From the NCBI GenBank assembly GCA_049647585.1, contig JBARXY010000016.1:62001-126000 (forward strand): a stretch of DNA of 64,000 bases, in the 5' to 3' direction. The stretch's first letter is position 1. Each line of letters starts with the position of its first letter. The notes below the pieces were generated by a model, which was not told where the DNA came from, did not search any database, and was given only the letters and a program-made list of their open reading frames with translations. Source of the stretch: JAGQSZ01 sp049647585. Lineage in GTDB: Bacteria; Actinomycetota; Acidimicrobiia; Acidimicrobiales; Microtrichaceae. The translations under genes were made by a program, and so were the position numbers. Below are positions 17,414-26,105 of this stretch, piece after piece.

Positions 17414-18106
17414 ATGACAAATTCAACTACCGGCTCCGGTAGCCGACGACGAGTCCCGACACTGGTGGCAGTGACCACCGCTGTCCTGCTTTCGGTCGGG
17501 CTGCTCGGGGCGTGCGATTCGACGCCGCAGATGATGGATCACTCCCAGATGGGATCCCGCACGCCGTCCCAGGTCGTGCTCTACAAGGACATGCAGACTC
17601 TCTGGCAACAGCACATGGAGTGGACATACGCAGCCGTTGCAGCGATTGCCACTGACGCTCCGAACGTCCCCGAAACCGCCGATCGCCTGATGAAGAACCA
17701 GGAAGACATCGGGAATGCCATCAAGCCCTTCTACGGCGAGGATGCCGGCAATGCACTGACCGTTCTGTTGAAGGCGCATATCTCTGGTGCAGTCGACATC
17801 CTTGTTGCCGCAAAGGCAGGAGATAGCGCAGCCCAGGATGCGGCTGTGACCGCCGAGTATGCCAACGCAAAGGAAATCGGTGACTTCCTGTCAGCCGCCA
17901 ATCCCACCAACTGGTCCGAAGCGAGTATGGAAGAGATGATGAAGGGCCACATCGACCAGACACTCGTCTATGCAACCGATCTGCTCAGCGGCCGCTACGC
18001 CGATGCAATCACCAACTACGGCGTGGCCGAGGCACACATGGTTGACATGGGCGACATGTTGAGCTCGGGCATCATCGCCCAGTTCCCGACCAAGTTCGAC
18101 AACTAG
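17414..18106 (+). CDS. Secreted lipoprotein, helical conserved hypothetical
   Basis: A 230-residue protein. It has a lipoprotein signal (VLLSVGLLGACDS) followed by a Met/His-rich stretch (MMDHSQMG). The mature part is predicted all-helical, with repeated motifs typical of a conserved hypothetical family: LMKNQEDIGNAIKPFYGEDAG, KAHISGAVDILVAAKAGD, MMKGHIDQTLVYATDLLSG, and a closing HMVDMGDMLSSGI. The spaced His/Glu/Asp residues suggest a ferritin-like or metal-binding bundle, but no reaction is known. AGGAAAGG precedes the ATG. It is divergent from the ECF sigma gene and may depend on it. Confidence 0.8.
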   Translation: MTNSTTGSGSRRRVPTLVAVTTAVLLSVGLLGACDSTPQMMDHSQMGSRTPSQVVLYKDMQTLWQQHMEWTYAAVAAIATDAPNVPETADRLMKNQEDIGNAIKPFYGEDAGNALTVLLKAHISGAVDILVAAKAGDSAAQDAAVTAEYANAKEIGDFLSAANPTNWSEASMEEMMKGHIDQTLVYATDLLSGRYADAITNYGVAEAHMVDMGDMLSSGIIAQFPTKFDN

Positions 18107-18145
18107 TAGCTGACAACTAGTAGCTGACAGGTAGCAGCTGACAAC
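18098..18145. repeat. 14-bp tandem repeat straddling the lipoprotein stop codon
   Basis: GACAACTAGTAGCT at 18098 and again at 18112, then a diverged copy at 18126 and a partial fourth. The first copy contains the TAG stop. The 14-bp period is the same as that of the array at 4280. Confidence 0.9.
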
Positions 18146-18164
18146 GGGCTGCGACTTGGCGGTG

Positions 18165-18231
18165 GCGCCCGGATTCCCGTCCCGACGACCGTGGTCTTTC
18201 GATCAGGCCGACGGAGCTGAAATCCGGGCGC
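18165..18231. terminator. Inverted repeat between convergent genes
   Basis: GCGCCCGGATT (18165-18175) and AATCCGGGCGC (18221-18231) are perfect 11-bp complements with a 45-base loop. It lies between the convergent lipoprotein and Rieske genes and may end transcription of either. The long loop makes this uncertain. Confidence 0.35.
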
Positions 18232-18287
18232 ACTTCCGTGACACCAGATTTGCGACGGACCTGCGTCAACCAAGCCCTCTCAGTTAC

Positions 18288-19439
18288 CTAGCCGTCCGTC
18301 AACTGAACCGGCGTCTCCGCGAGAGCGGCATCCCAATGACGGTGGAGGTGGCCGATCAGGGGCTCGCCAGCGCCACCGATCAGCATTCGTGACCCGGCCT
18401 CGAAACCGCGCTGACATGCTTCGGTGGCCGGGTAGTCCTCACCGGAGAGAATGGCGACGTTCGCCTCCATGATCTCTTCGGAAGCCTTTCGATGTGCATC
18501 ATCCGCAGGTCCGGGACCACCCTCCAGCATATGGATCTTGGACTCACCGGCACGGCGACCGGGCGAGATCCGATGTAGCGACCCACCGCCGCCCATATGG
18601 TCGACCAGGACCGTCGAAGGGAAGATGCAGGTCACCATGACGGTGTCGAGACGGTCTGGCCAGTCCGCTTCGGGAACATCGGCCATGGCCTCGATTCCCT
18701 TGAACGGCACCGCCATCCGACAGTGCGGACCGAAGGTGTCGACCGCGCAGTTGTCCGACAGGAACGGCATCAACGAGTCGCGATGCAGAGCGGGTACGTG
18801 GTATGCCTCGACGTTCAGGTCGATGGTGAGCTTCCAGTTGGAGGCGATCTCGAAGCTTCGCTCCGCCCCGCTGCGATAGGTGTCGTAGCCGAGCCACGAG
18901 TAGGAGTCGCCCAATGGGTCGAGAAATCCGTCGAGTTGGACATCAGGACGGAGTCCGACCAGAACCAGACCCTTCTGTTCACTTACCGGCAGGGCCTGCA
19001 GACCGGCATTTGCCAGATCGAAGCCGGGGAATCGATCACGATGGGGCACTCCAATGAGAGAACCATCGAGTCCAAAGCTCCAGGAGTGATACGGACAGGT
19101 GATCCGTCTGGTGTTGTTGGCACCGTCGCAGAGAGTCATGCCCCGGTGGGTGCAGGCATTGAGGAAGGCCCGAAGTACAGCGTCCTCACCGCGGGTGACG
19201 ATGACAGGTACGTCGGCGACTTCTCTCGCCACGATGTCGCCGGGCAGCGCCAGCTCCCCCGCCCATGCAATCACCTGAGGCATCCGTCGGAAGAAGACCT
19301 CCCGCTCAAGATCGAAACGTGCCGGGTCGGTGAAGACCGAACCATCGCCAAAATATGTCTCGGAACCCAGATCGGTTGTGCCGGCCACAATGTTGGCGAT
19401 CATCCGCCGGCCGATCTTGATCATCTCCGCTGATGCCAC
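18288..19439 (-). CDS. Rieske non-heme iron oxygenase, alpha subunit
   Basis: A protein of 383 residues from the GTG at 19439. The Rieske 2Fe-2S ligands are CTHRGMTLC and CPYHSW (C-x-H...C-x2-H). The catalytic domain shows NWKLTIDLNVEAYHVPALH, carrying the two His of the mononuclear iron site, with a further acidic ligand expected later. This is the aromatic-ring-hydroxylating dioxygenase / Rieske monooxygenase family; the substrate may be aromatic, a sterol or a quaternary ammonium compound. No reductase or ferredoxin gene is adjacent. The GTG has AGG upstream. The frame stays open to 19598, but that extension is Gly/Ser-rich and unlike the family. Confidence 0.87.
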   Translation of the reverse strand: MASAEMIKIGRRMIANIVAGTTDLGSETYFGDGSVFTDPARFDLEREVFFRRMPQVIAWAGELALPGDIVAREVADVPVIVTRGEDAVLRAFLNACTHRGMTLCDGANNTRRITCPYHSWSFGLDGSLIGVPHRDRFPGFDLANAGLQALPVSEQKGLVLVGLRPDVQLDGFLDPLGDSYSWLGYDTYRSGAERSFEIASNWKLTIDLNVEAYHVPALHRDSLMPFLSDNCAVDTFGPHCRMAVPFKGIEAMADVPEADWPDRLDTVMVTCIFPSTVLVDHMGGGGSLHRISPGRRAGESKIHMLEGGPGPADDAHRKASEEIMEANVAILSGEDYPATEACQRGFEAGSRMLIGGAGEPLIGHLHRHWDAALAETPVQLTDG

Positions 19440-19631
19440 TTGGTTACCTGACCCCTGTCCCCGTCCGGTCGTCTTCGCCAGCCAGCCAGTCGTCTTCAGC
19501 AGCGGCGCCCCTCCGAATATGAAGGCCAAGCTAGCGCCCCCACCGAGACTTGCTGCCAGTCCATTCGACTTCGTGTTTCCGGAGCTCCCTTCCCGCACCC
19601 GTTCCTACCTCAGGGCAGCAGACCGTCCATC

Positions 19632-20171
19632 TCAGGCAACTGGCCCGGCCGACCCGGTCGCGATTAGCACTCCACCCGAGGTGTCCTGGTCCAGGTCGAG
19701 CACCGCGATCAGGCGTCCCACAGCGAGATACTTCGCCACGCACGCCGCCAAGTCGACGATGCCGTCGTCTCCGAGCCCTGCGCGTAAGCGGTCGAGCAGT
19801 TCGTCGTCGATCGAATTGTGGTCGTAGATGAAGCGTTCGGTGAAGTCGAGCGCATCACACTCGAGCGGCTCGTAGCGCTCATTGGTCCTCCACGACTCGA
19901 CGGCACCAAGCAAATCGTCAGTGACTCCTGCGGTGACCCCGTCCGGTCGGCGATAGGCCTGGCACCGGGTGCAGTTGTTGAAGAGAGCGATGCGGTAACG
20001 GATCAGCTCGTGCAGGCGTGGCGGCAATTCGCTGTCGTTGACCGCGTCGTTCCAGGCGCCGATGGCGTTCGCCATCGTCGGACGATGCATCAATGCTCGA
20101 CGGGCCTGCGGCCCTGCGCTGCCCTGCATGAGAGCTCCGGTCGATTCGTCGCATAGGGCTACTCGTGGCAT
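19632..20171 (-). CDS. Carboxymuconolactone decarboxylase family (AhpD-like) protein
   Basis: A 179-residue helical protein. LHELIRYRIALFNNCTRCQAYR carries the CMD/AhpD motif with a CxxC (CTRC). Proteins of this fold are lactone decarboxylases or CxxC alkylhydroperoxidases; the CxxC favours the redox group. The ATG at 20171 follows GAGGGG at six bases, so the long in-frame extension to 20468 is not used. It is divergent from the LLM gene and 192 bases from the Rieske gene. Confidence 0.85.
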   Translation of the reverse strand: MPRVALCDESTGALMQGSAGPQARRALMHRPTMANAIGAWNDAVNDSELPPRLHELIRYRIALFNNCTRCQAYRRPDGVTAGVTDDLLGAVESWRTNERYEPLECDALDFTERFIYDHNSIDDELLDRLRAGLGDDGIVDLAACVAKYLAVGRLIAVLDLDQDTSGGVLIATGSAGPVA

Positions 20172-20227
20172 CTCTGTCCCCTCTATCCGTCGGCGGCTCG
20201 GTCGTGCCTCGACGTCGTCGTAAACCA

Positions 20228-20242
20228 TGATAATGATATTTT
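20228..20242. promoter_or_regulatory. AT-rich patch resembling half of a Fur box
   Basis: TGATAATGATATTTT lies in the divergent region. The left half equals the TGATAAT half of the 7-1-7 Fur consensus, the right half is poor. It is a marked AT island in a GC-rich sequence and probably contains promoter elements of the CMD gene. Confidence 0.25.
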
Positions 20243-20243
20243 C

Positions 20244-20275
20244 GATTGCTCTGAAGGCTGATTGCTCTGAAGGCC
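20244..20275. repeat. 16-bp tandem duplication
   Basis: GATTGCTCTGAAGGCT is directly followed by GATTGCTCTGAAGGCC, in the spacer between two divergent genes. Confidence 0.85.
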
Positions 20276-20341
20276 GGAGACGAGTTTCCGCACGCATTCC
20301 ACGGAGGCGCTGGGCTGGTCCCCAGGCAAATTGTCGGGGGC

Positions 20342-20347
20342 TAGCGT
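20342..20347 (+). promoter_or_regulatory. Leaderless -10 element of the LLM gene
   Basis: TAGCGT followed by seven bases and the ATG at 20355. No Shine-Dalgarno is present. Confidence 0.5.
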
Positions 20348-20354
20348 CGAAGTC

Positions 20355-21290
20355 ATGGACCTCCGCATTTTCACCGAACCCCAACAGGGTGCCACCTACG
20401 ACGATCTCTTGGCCGTGGCGTTGGAGGCTGAACGACTGGGATTCGATGCGTTCTTCCGCTCCGACCACTACCTACACATGGGCGGTGAGCCGGGACCCGG
20501 CTCCACAGATGCATGGATCACACTCGCGGGCCTCGCCCGTGACACGTCGACCATCCGCCTGGGAACACTTGTCACCTCGGCTACCTTCCGCTATCCGGGA
20601 CCGCTGGCGGTGAGCGTCGCGACCGTCGATGCCATGAGTGGCGGCCGTGTCGAGCTGGGCCTGGGGGCAGGCTGGTACGAGGGCGAACACAGCGGCTTCG
20701 GCATTCCGTTCCCCGCGACTGGCGAACGTTTCGACCGACTGGAGGAACAGTTCGAGATCATCTCCGGCATGTGGGCCACTCCCGTTGGTGAGAAGTTCGA
20801 TCACTCGGGGGCCCACTACGAAATCAGCGAATCCGTCGCACTGCCGAAACCAGTGCAATCACCCCATCCTCCGCTCATCGTGGGCGGCGTAGGACCTCGG
20901 CGCACTCCGCGCATTGCGGCACGATTCGCCGACGAGTTCAATGTGCCGTTCTGCGATTCAACGACGACGGCCGAGCAGTTCGACCGCGTCCGACGTGCAG
21001 TCCAGGATGAAGGTCGCGACCCCGGATCAATCATCTTCTCGGCAGCGCAGGTCGTGTGCGTGGGCGAGAACGAGGCCGACCTCGAAAGGCGTGCCTCCGC
21101 CATCGGACGTGAGCTGCCCGAGCTTCGAACCAACGGCGTCGCGGGAACCGTCGATGAGGCCGTCACCCGTTTGGGCGAGTTCGCAGCTATCGGCGCATCC
21201 CGTATCTATCTGCAGGTTCTCGACCTGTCAGACCTTGAGCAGCTGAAGTTCATTGCAGAGGCGATCATGCCGGCACTAGCGAAATTGTGA
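20355..21290 (+). CDS. LLM-class (probably F420-dependent) oxidoreductase
   Basis: A 311-residue luciferase-like TIM barrel. The opening LRIFTEPQQGATYDDLLAVA, FDAFFRSDHYL, and RLGTLVTSATFRYPGPLAV, then GRVELGLGAGWYEGEHSGFGIPF are standard for the F420-type LLM group (TIGR03560-like). PPLIVGGVGPRRTPRIAARFADEFN closes the cofactor pocket. It probably transfers hydride between F420 and an unknown substrate. The start at 20355 is supported by the leaderless -10 and by homology beginning at MDLRIF. A strong hairpin follows the gene. Confidence 0.88.
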   Translation: MDLRIFTEPQQGATYDDLLAVALEAERLGFDAFFRSDHYLHMGGEPGPGSTDAWITLAGLARDTSTIRLGTLVTSATFRYPGPLAVSVATVDAMSGGRVELGLGAGWYEGEHSGFGIPFPATGERFDRLEEQFEIISGMWATPVGEKFDHSGAHYEISESVALPKPVQSPHPPLIVGGVGPRRTPRIAARFADEFNVPFCDSTTTAEQFDRVRRAVQDEGRDPGSIIFSAAQVVCVGENEADLERRASAIGRELPELRTNGVAGTVDEAVTRLGEFAAIGASRIYLQVLDLSDLEQLKFIAEAIMPALAKL

Positions 21291-21328
21291 GCTACTGAGC
21301 AACGCCCGGTCGTAGAGCTCGTATGCGC

Positions 21329-21365
21329 GATTGGGCTGACCGGAAGTCATCCGGTCAGCCCAATC
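21329..21365. terminator. Bidirectional terminator, 15-bp perfect stem
   Basis: GATTGGGCTGACCGG (21329-21343), a 7-base loop, then its exact complement (21351-21365). It lies between the convergent LLM gene and the surface-protein gene. An AT-rich stretch follows. Confidence 0.8.
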
Positions 21366-21395
21366 GAATCAATCTGTTGAATCTGCCCCGAAGGG

Positions 21396-24300
21396 TCAGG
21401 CAGCCTTGCCGCGTGTCAGTCGCGTGCGGCGGCGATCTGTGTAGACCAAGGCGTAGCCGATGAGCGGGAGGATTCCGCCCAGCAGAAGCAGTACCAGCGG
21501 CGAGGTGCCGGTGAAGGCGAGTCGCCTGTGCGAGTTGGCCTTCTTGTTGTCGGCTGCTTCCGTACCAGCGTCGTCCTTGTGTTCTGCTCCCGCACCCACT
21601 GCCGGATTCAGAGTGTCGGCCTTCTGGGTTGAAGGGGTGCGATCACCCGGGGCTGCGACCGGGTCGAGCCCTTCGCCACCGGTCTTCGGCGGAGTCGGCG
21701 GCGCTGTGACCTCGGCCGCCAGAACCTCGATCCGCATCGTCCAGGTCGAGGACGCAAAGTTGCGGGTTCCCGGCTGGTCGGCCGAGATCACGCACGTCCC
21801 CGCCGCGATCATCCTGAGAGACTTTCCGTTCAGGCTGCAAACGGTTCCATCGCCCTGGTCGATCTGGAGGACAGCGGTGAGACCCGCCGAAGACAGAACC
21901 TCGAGCAGATCGATGTCACCAGCTGTTGCGACAGCATCGACTCCGTTGACATCGAGGGTCTGGGTTGCCTTGGCGATCGTAATGTCGAAGGTCTCAGATC
22001 CGCTGTAACCGGGGGTGGTCACTGTCATTGTCATGGTGTAATCGCCCGCTTCGGAAGGTGCCATTGACGTAGGCCCGTAGACAGTGCCGTTGACACCGGT
22101 CCAGACTTCCGACGTCGCAAGACCCGAGGGCGAGGTAGACCCAGCGGTATCGAGTGGCTGACCGTCGTATCCCTTGAAGCTGTTCGTGATGTCGACAAGT
22201 GCATTGGTCGTGAAGGTCTGAGTCGACCCGTAGGCAACCATGTCGCCGGACCTTGCAATGGTCCTGAAGAAGTACGTGGTTGCAGGCTCGACGGCATGGT
22301 CTTCGAGAACAAGTGCCGTGGCGGACTTGGATGAACTAGATGCGGGGCTCGCATCGAACTCGGCATCCACTGCGTCGAGTCCGACTTCGGTCTTGGCGAT
22401 CTGGAAGCGGAAGTCGGTCGATTCACCGTTGGCGTTGGCCTCACCGGTCAGGTCCACCTCGGTGACCGTGGAGTTCACCTGCGCGGTTCCCGTCTGAGTC
22501 ATCGGCGGGCGAATCGTGGTGGCTTCACCGATACCGGCAGCCGACAGTTCCGAGATCTCCAGTCGGTACGGATCAGACGATGGGATGGTGACGGTGGCCG
22601 AGTTGCCACTCGTGGCAGAACTCTTCAGCGTCGCAATGGTTCCGCCATCGCTGACGTAACGAATCCGATAGCCAGAGATGGATGAGGTTCCAGCTGCTCC
22701 GGAGGTCCAGGTGAGAGCCACGTTCGAACCTGTGACGACAACCGGGTCGACAGTCGGTGCGCCAGGGGCGACACCGCCTACGACGGCGGTCACACGCTCA
22801 GGGGTACGTGGGCCCACTCCTGCGGCATTGCCTGCCTCGATGGTGAAGTACCTGGGTCCGGAACCAAGACCTGTGAATGTGGTGGTCCGCTCCGTTCCGG
22901 GGATCGACTTGGAGGACACGATCGACCCGGCGGTAGCGCCGCTCCACAGGATGACGTTGTATGTCGTGACGGGCGAACCGTTCGCTTCCGCCTCGTCCCA
23001 GTTGACTGTCACCGAACTGATGGACGGAGATGCGGTAAATCCGGGAACCATTCCGGGGAGACCGTAGGGAGAGCCGTTGGCCGGTACCGATGCGACGCCT
23101 GAAGTTTCGGCAGTGATGGCCCGAATTGCGACCGAGTAGGTCTGGCCGTTGTTCAGACCACCGATGATCATCGGTGAGGTCACCTGGGACGCCGGCACCC
23201 AGGCGCCACCGTCAATCTGGTACTGATAGCCCGTAATGGGGGAACCGCCGGTGTTGCTCGGAGCGGTGAATGCGACCTTCAGGGTCGAACTCATCGGCGT
23301 GATCGCAGTGATCGTCGGCGGGGTGGGCGAGCCGAGCGGCGTGGCCGGAGCGGCGTTCGAGAAAGGCTCCTGACCGTCGGTCGTGACGGCGGCCACCCGG
23401 AACAGGTATGGCGTTCCGTTGTTGAGCCCTGTCACAACGATGCTCTGGTCAGTGGTAGCGGCGTGGGGGAAGGTGGTCCAAGGACCGCCCACGTTCGTTG
23501 CGTACTCAACCTGATAGTCGGTGACGGTCGAGCCGGGGGGTGACAGCTCGCTCCACTGGAGAGATGTCGAAGAATCGCCGCCGAAGCCGAAGAGGAGAAT
23601 CGGTTTGGGGTCGGGCGTCGCTGACGGTGTCACAGGGAATGTCGATCGGGTCGACGGAAGGCTCTCGCCTAGCGCGTTCACCGCGGTGACCTGCAGGTAG
23701 TACGGGGTGCCGTTGTTCAGACCCGTGATGGTCGACCGGGTAGTTGTAGAAACATCGTCGGCGAAGGTCGTGAAGGGGCCATTCGGATTGGTCGAGTACT
23801 TGACGAAGTAGTCGACGATCGGAGATCCGCCTGCCGAGAGGGGCGGCATCCAGTAGACGTCGATGAGTCCGTTTCCGGGCGCACCGACGACCGAGCGGGC
23901 AGGGTCGGGAACTCCGACGCTGTAGGTCAGGGTGATGGCGCCGTTTGCGTTGTTTCCGGTGAAGTACTGATAGCTCTCGACGAGCCCGCTGAATCCACCC
24001 GAGGAGTTGGAGCCGGGGAACCCACCGAATCCGAACCACTCGGTCGCACTCGCGCCGCCATACTGATCGGCACCGCGTTCGCCACCCTGGTCGCCGCCGC
24101 CGCCGGCGCCGGATCCACCACCGTCAGCGTTCTGACCCGCCGCAGCGTTGGCACTGAGTCCAGGACGCCCAGAAGTGTCTGTGACGTCGCTCCGGGCGAG
24201 GAAGGTGTCCTCGGCGAGGCGTCCGATGATCGGGGCATACTGACCGCTACCTCCGCTGCCACCGCTACCGGCCGCGACAATGATGGATCCCGCGACCTGG

Positions 24301-24782
24301 AGCACTGATGCCGCGCCGCCGCCTCCGCCCGAGCCGGAGCTACCCGATGTTCCGGCCTGCCCGCCGGTTCCGCCGTCATAGCCGGCCAGAGGGTTCAAGC
24401 CGCCGTTGCCGCCAGCCGCGCCGCCACCACCGGTGCCGCTGGAGCCGCCGGATCCAACTGCGATGGTCAGAACCTGGCCCGGTGTAACGGCGATCGTGCC
24501 CTGTACCTGACCGGCGAATCCGCCTGCCGGTGAGGGCCCATTGGCATCGGTTCCACCCCGACCGCCTTGGCCGCCCAGCACAGTGACCCCGAGGGATGTC
24601 ACGCCTGCCGGAACGGTGAACGTCTGGGTGGCGCCGGTGTAACCGAACGTCGTGGTCATCATTGCGTCCGCCGAGGCCTGTGGGGCCACAACTGTCAGCA
24701 CTGCGCTCGTTAGACACACGGCGAGCAACGCAGACAGGACTTGAAGTAGCCGAGCGACGCGGCTGTTTCTGATTGAACTCAT
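21396..24782 (-). CDS. Sortase-anchored surface protein, glycine-rich plus fibronectin III repeats
   Basis: A 1128-residue exported protein. A signal peptide covers about residues 1-38 (AVCLTSAVLTVVAPQASADA). Residues 40-285 form a Gly-rich beta domain of the kind found in PF12810-like surface proteins. About five FN3-type repeats follow (roughly 288-760, each with a GLNNGTPY-like turn), then a further beta domain (to about 860), a YDG/MBG-like domain (865-955) and another beta domain. The C-terminus has a charged linker, the sorting signal LAFTG at 1088-1092, a hydrophobic segment and an RRRTRLTRGK tail. LAxTG is the motif of class E sortases in actinobacteria. It is likely cell-wall bound; its ligand is unknown. 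No sortase gene lies in the window. Confidence 0.88.
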   Translation of the reverse strand: MSSIRNSRVARLLQVLSALLAVCLTSAVLTVVAPQASADAMMTTTFGYTGATQTFTVPAGVTSLGVTVLGGQGGRGGTDANGPSPAGGFAGQVQGTIAVTPGQVLTIAVGSGGSSGTGGGGAAGGNGGLNPLAGYDGGTGGQAGTSGSSGSGGGGGAASVLQVAGSIIVAAGSGGSGGSGQYAPIIGRLAEDTFLARSDVTDTSGRPGLSANAAAGQNADGGGSGAGGGGDQGGERGADQYGGASATEWFGFGGFPGSNSSGGFSGLVESYQYFTGNNANGAITLTYSVGVPDPARSVVGAPGNGLIDVYWMPPLSAGGSPIVDYFVKYSTNPNGPFTTFADDVSTTTRSTITGLNNGTPYYLQVTAVNALGESLPSTRSTFPVTPSATPDPKPILLFGFGGDSSTSLQWSELSPPGSTVTDYQVEYATNVGGPWTTFPHAATTDQSIVVTGLNNGTPYLFRVAAVTTDGQEPFSNAAPATPLGSPTPPTITAITPMSSTLKVAFTAPSNTGGSPITGYQYQIDGGAWVPASQVTSPMIIGGLNNGQTYSVAIRAITAETSGVASVPANGSPYGLPGMVPGFTASPSISSVTVNWDEAEANGSPVTTYNVILWSGATAGSIVSSKSIPGTERTTTFTGLGSGPRYFTIEAGNAAGVGPRTPERVTAVVGGVAPGAPTVDPVVVTGSNVALTWTSGAAGTSSISGYRIRYVSDGGTIATLKSSATSGNSATVTIPSSDPYRLEISELSAAGIGEATTIRPPMTQTGTAQVNSTVTEVDLTGEANANGESTDFRFQIAKTEVGLDAVDAEFDASPASSSSKSATALVLEDHAVEPATTYFFRTIARSGDMVAYGSTQTFTTNALVDITNSFKGYDGQPLDTAGSTSPSGLATSEVWTGVNGTVYGPTSMAPSEAGDYTMTMTVTTPGYSGSETFDITIAKATQTLDVNGVDAVATAGDIDLLEVLSSAGLTAVLQIDQGDGTVCSLNGKSLRMIAAGTCVISADQPGTRNFASSTWTMRIEVLAAEVTAPPTPPKTGGEGLDPVAAPGDRTPSTQKADTLNPAVGAGAEHKDDAGTEAADNKKANSHRRLAFTGTSPLVLLLLGGILPLIGYALVYTDRRRTRLTRGKAA

Positions 24783-24795
24783 GTCAGCTCGGTCG

Positions 24796-24814
24796 ACCTG
24801 AATTTTGTTCAGGT
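24796..24814. promoter_or_regulatory. Perfect inverted repeat upstream of the surface-protein gene
   Basis: ACCTGAA-TTTTG-TTCAGGT, 7-bp arms, 14 bases upstream of the ATG on the minus strand. It is a candidate operator, or a hairpin at the 5' end of the mRNA that could hide the start. Confidence 0.45.
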
Positions 24815-24900
24815 TAGATTTTTACGACAGATTTCCGAAGAAGACAGGAAATTCGATCCTCGTCAGCGTGCGAGGCAGTCCCTGTGTCCAGCGCTGGCGT

Positions 24901-25326
24901 TCAGTCCGTGACGCTCTGGTAGCGGGCGGCCGTAAAGGCGATCATCACTGGTACCACGGTGGCGAACACCACGATCCCTACTGTGAGAACCGCGAGGGGT
25001 CGACCCGGAACATCGTTGATGATGAACGACCATTCGATGATGCTCGACTGAAGGACATACGCCAACAGGGCCCAACGGAACACCACTGCGAACTGGGCCC
25101 AGGCAAATGGACGGATGGTTGCGGCCATGATGATCGCGATGATCTCGAGAAGGACCGCACCGGCAACAAATATGGTGGGAAGCGTGAGTGCCGGCTCCTC
25201 GCCGATCTGTGCGATCACAAGAATGCCGGCGACTATGGCCAGTGTGAGCCCGAGCATCGCCACCGGGATGACGGGTGGGACCTTGCGTTCGAAGGGGCGC
25301 GTCGGAGTCGTCGTAGTTGCGGTCAC
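24901..25326 (-). CDS. Small four-helix membrane protein, unknown function
   Basis: A 141-residue protein with about four transmembrane segments (around residues 19-40, 50-72, 80-98 and 112-134) and a Thr-rich N-terminal tail. I recognise no family. It overlaps the upstream 208-residue membrane protein gene by four bases (ATGA-type), so the two are probably translated together and may form a complex. Confidence 0.65.
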   Translation of the reverse strand: MTATTTTPTRPFERKVPPVIPVAMLGLTLAIVAGILVIAQIGEEPALTLPTIFVAGAVLLEIIAIIMAATIRPFAWAQFAVVFRWALLAYVLQSSIIEWSFIINDVPGRPLAVLTVGIVVFATVVPVMIAFTAARYQSVTD

Positions 25327-25949
25327 TGTGTTGCCACCCTGGTCATGATCAGCAAGGTCGCTACCTGCATCAGGCCAGTGATGCCAGCCGTGTAGATGAA
25401 CCGTTTCATCAGGTGCTCGATTACCTCACCGTCGGGCTTCGGCTTCTTCATCTCCAACAGGACTGCGATGTTGGCCGGCTCCAGGATGCCTAGCGCGATG
25501 ATCGCCATGATCCCCACGACCACCATCGAAGCGATCAGCCAACTGCGGTTTATCGTCCCCGGATTGAGGTTGCCGTAGTTGAGGGCAATCTGAAATCCGG
25601 CGGCGAGGGTCATCATGACCAGCGTCGGCATCAGTATCACCATCTTGGGCATGAACTTCGACGCGAACTCGGCCTTGGCCGGTGGTGAAAGGCCACCCAT
25701 GATGGGCCCGAGTATCAGACCGACATAAAGGTCGACCGCCGTCCACATGGCGCCGCCGGCCACGTGAGCGAGCATCAGCGCCCAGATCGAGTTGGTTGCA
25801 ATCGCATAGATCACCAGCGCAAATGCTGCGACGACAACCGGTAGACCCTTCAGGGGAACTATCTGGATGTCGAGGGGTCCGGGAGGTGGCCCTTCAATCG
25901 ATGCTGCAGCGTCAGTTGACGCAACTCCCCCGATCACCGTCATTGTCAA
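25323..25949 (-). CDS. Multi-pass membrane protein, unknown function
   Basis: A 208-residue protein with about five hydrophobic segments. The pattern LMLAHVAGGAMWTAVDLYVGLILGP, with a conserved-looking His and Gly-rich turns, is reminiscent of DUF2269-like or cytochrome-type integral membrane proteins, but I cannot assign it. It is the first gene of a two-gene unit with the 141-residue membrane protein. Start ATG at 25949 is preceded by a GGGGG run. A repeat-rich spacer separates it from the antiporter gene. Confidence 0.65.
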   Translation of the reverse strand: MTMTVIGGVASTDAAASIEGPPPGPLDIQIVPLKGLPVVVAAFALVIYAIATNSIWALMLAHVAGGAMWTAVDLYVGLILGPIMGGLSPPAKAEFASKFMPKMVILMPTLVMMTLAAGFQIALNYGNLNPGTINRSWLIASMVVVGIMAIIALGILEPANIAVLLEMKKPKPDGEVIEHLMKRFIYTAGITGLMQVATLLIMTRVATQ

Positions 25950-26028
25950 CCCCCATGGCTGAAAGCCGCACTGTGGGTGGGTCGAATCCCATCCAGGGCC
26001 GACGATAACACCAGGGCCCTGTCGCAGA

Positions 26029-26099
26029 GTGGGATTTGGTGCAGTCGGATCTGGCGGCGCGGCGTCTGGCTGCGTGGGATTTGGCTGCGTGGGATTTGG
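26029..26099. repeat. GTGGGATTTGG repeats downstream of the antiporter stop
   Basis: Three copies of GTGGGATTTGG at 26029, 26074 and 26089; the last two have a 15-bp period. The antiporter stop codon is seven bases away. Confidence 0.8.
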
Positions 26100-26105
26100 G
26101 CGCGC

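Noticed and set aside
18156..18392. Plus-strand frame across the Rieske 3' end
   Set aside because: Its composition and codon use are unlike a gene and it lies antisense to the Rieske gene.
19440..19598. Gly/Ser-rich N-terminal extension of the Rieske oxygenase
   Set aside because: It is unlike the family and a GTG with AGG upstream is available at 19439.
20172..20468. Long N-terminal extension of the CMD gene at 20171
   Set aside because: It overlaps the divergent LLM gene and the start at 20171 has a GAGGGG site.
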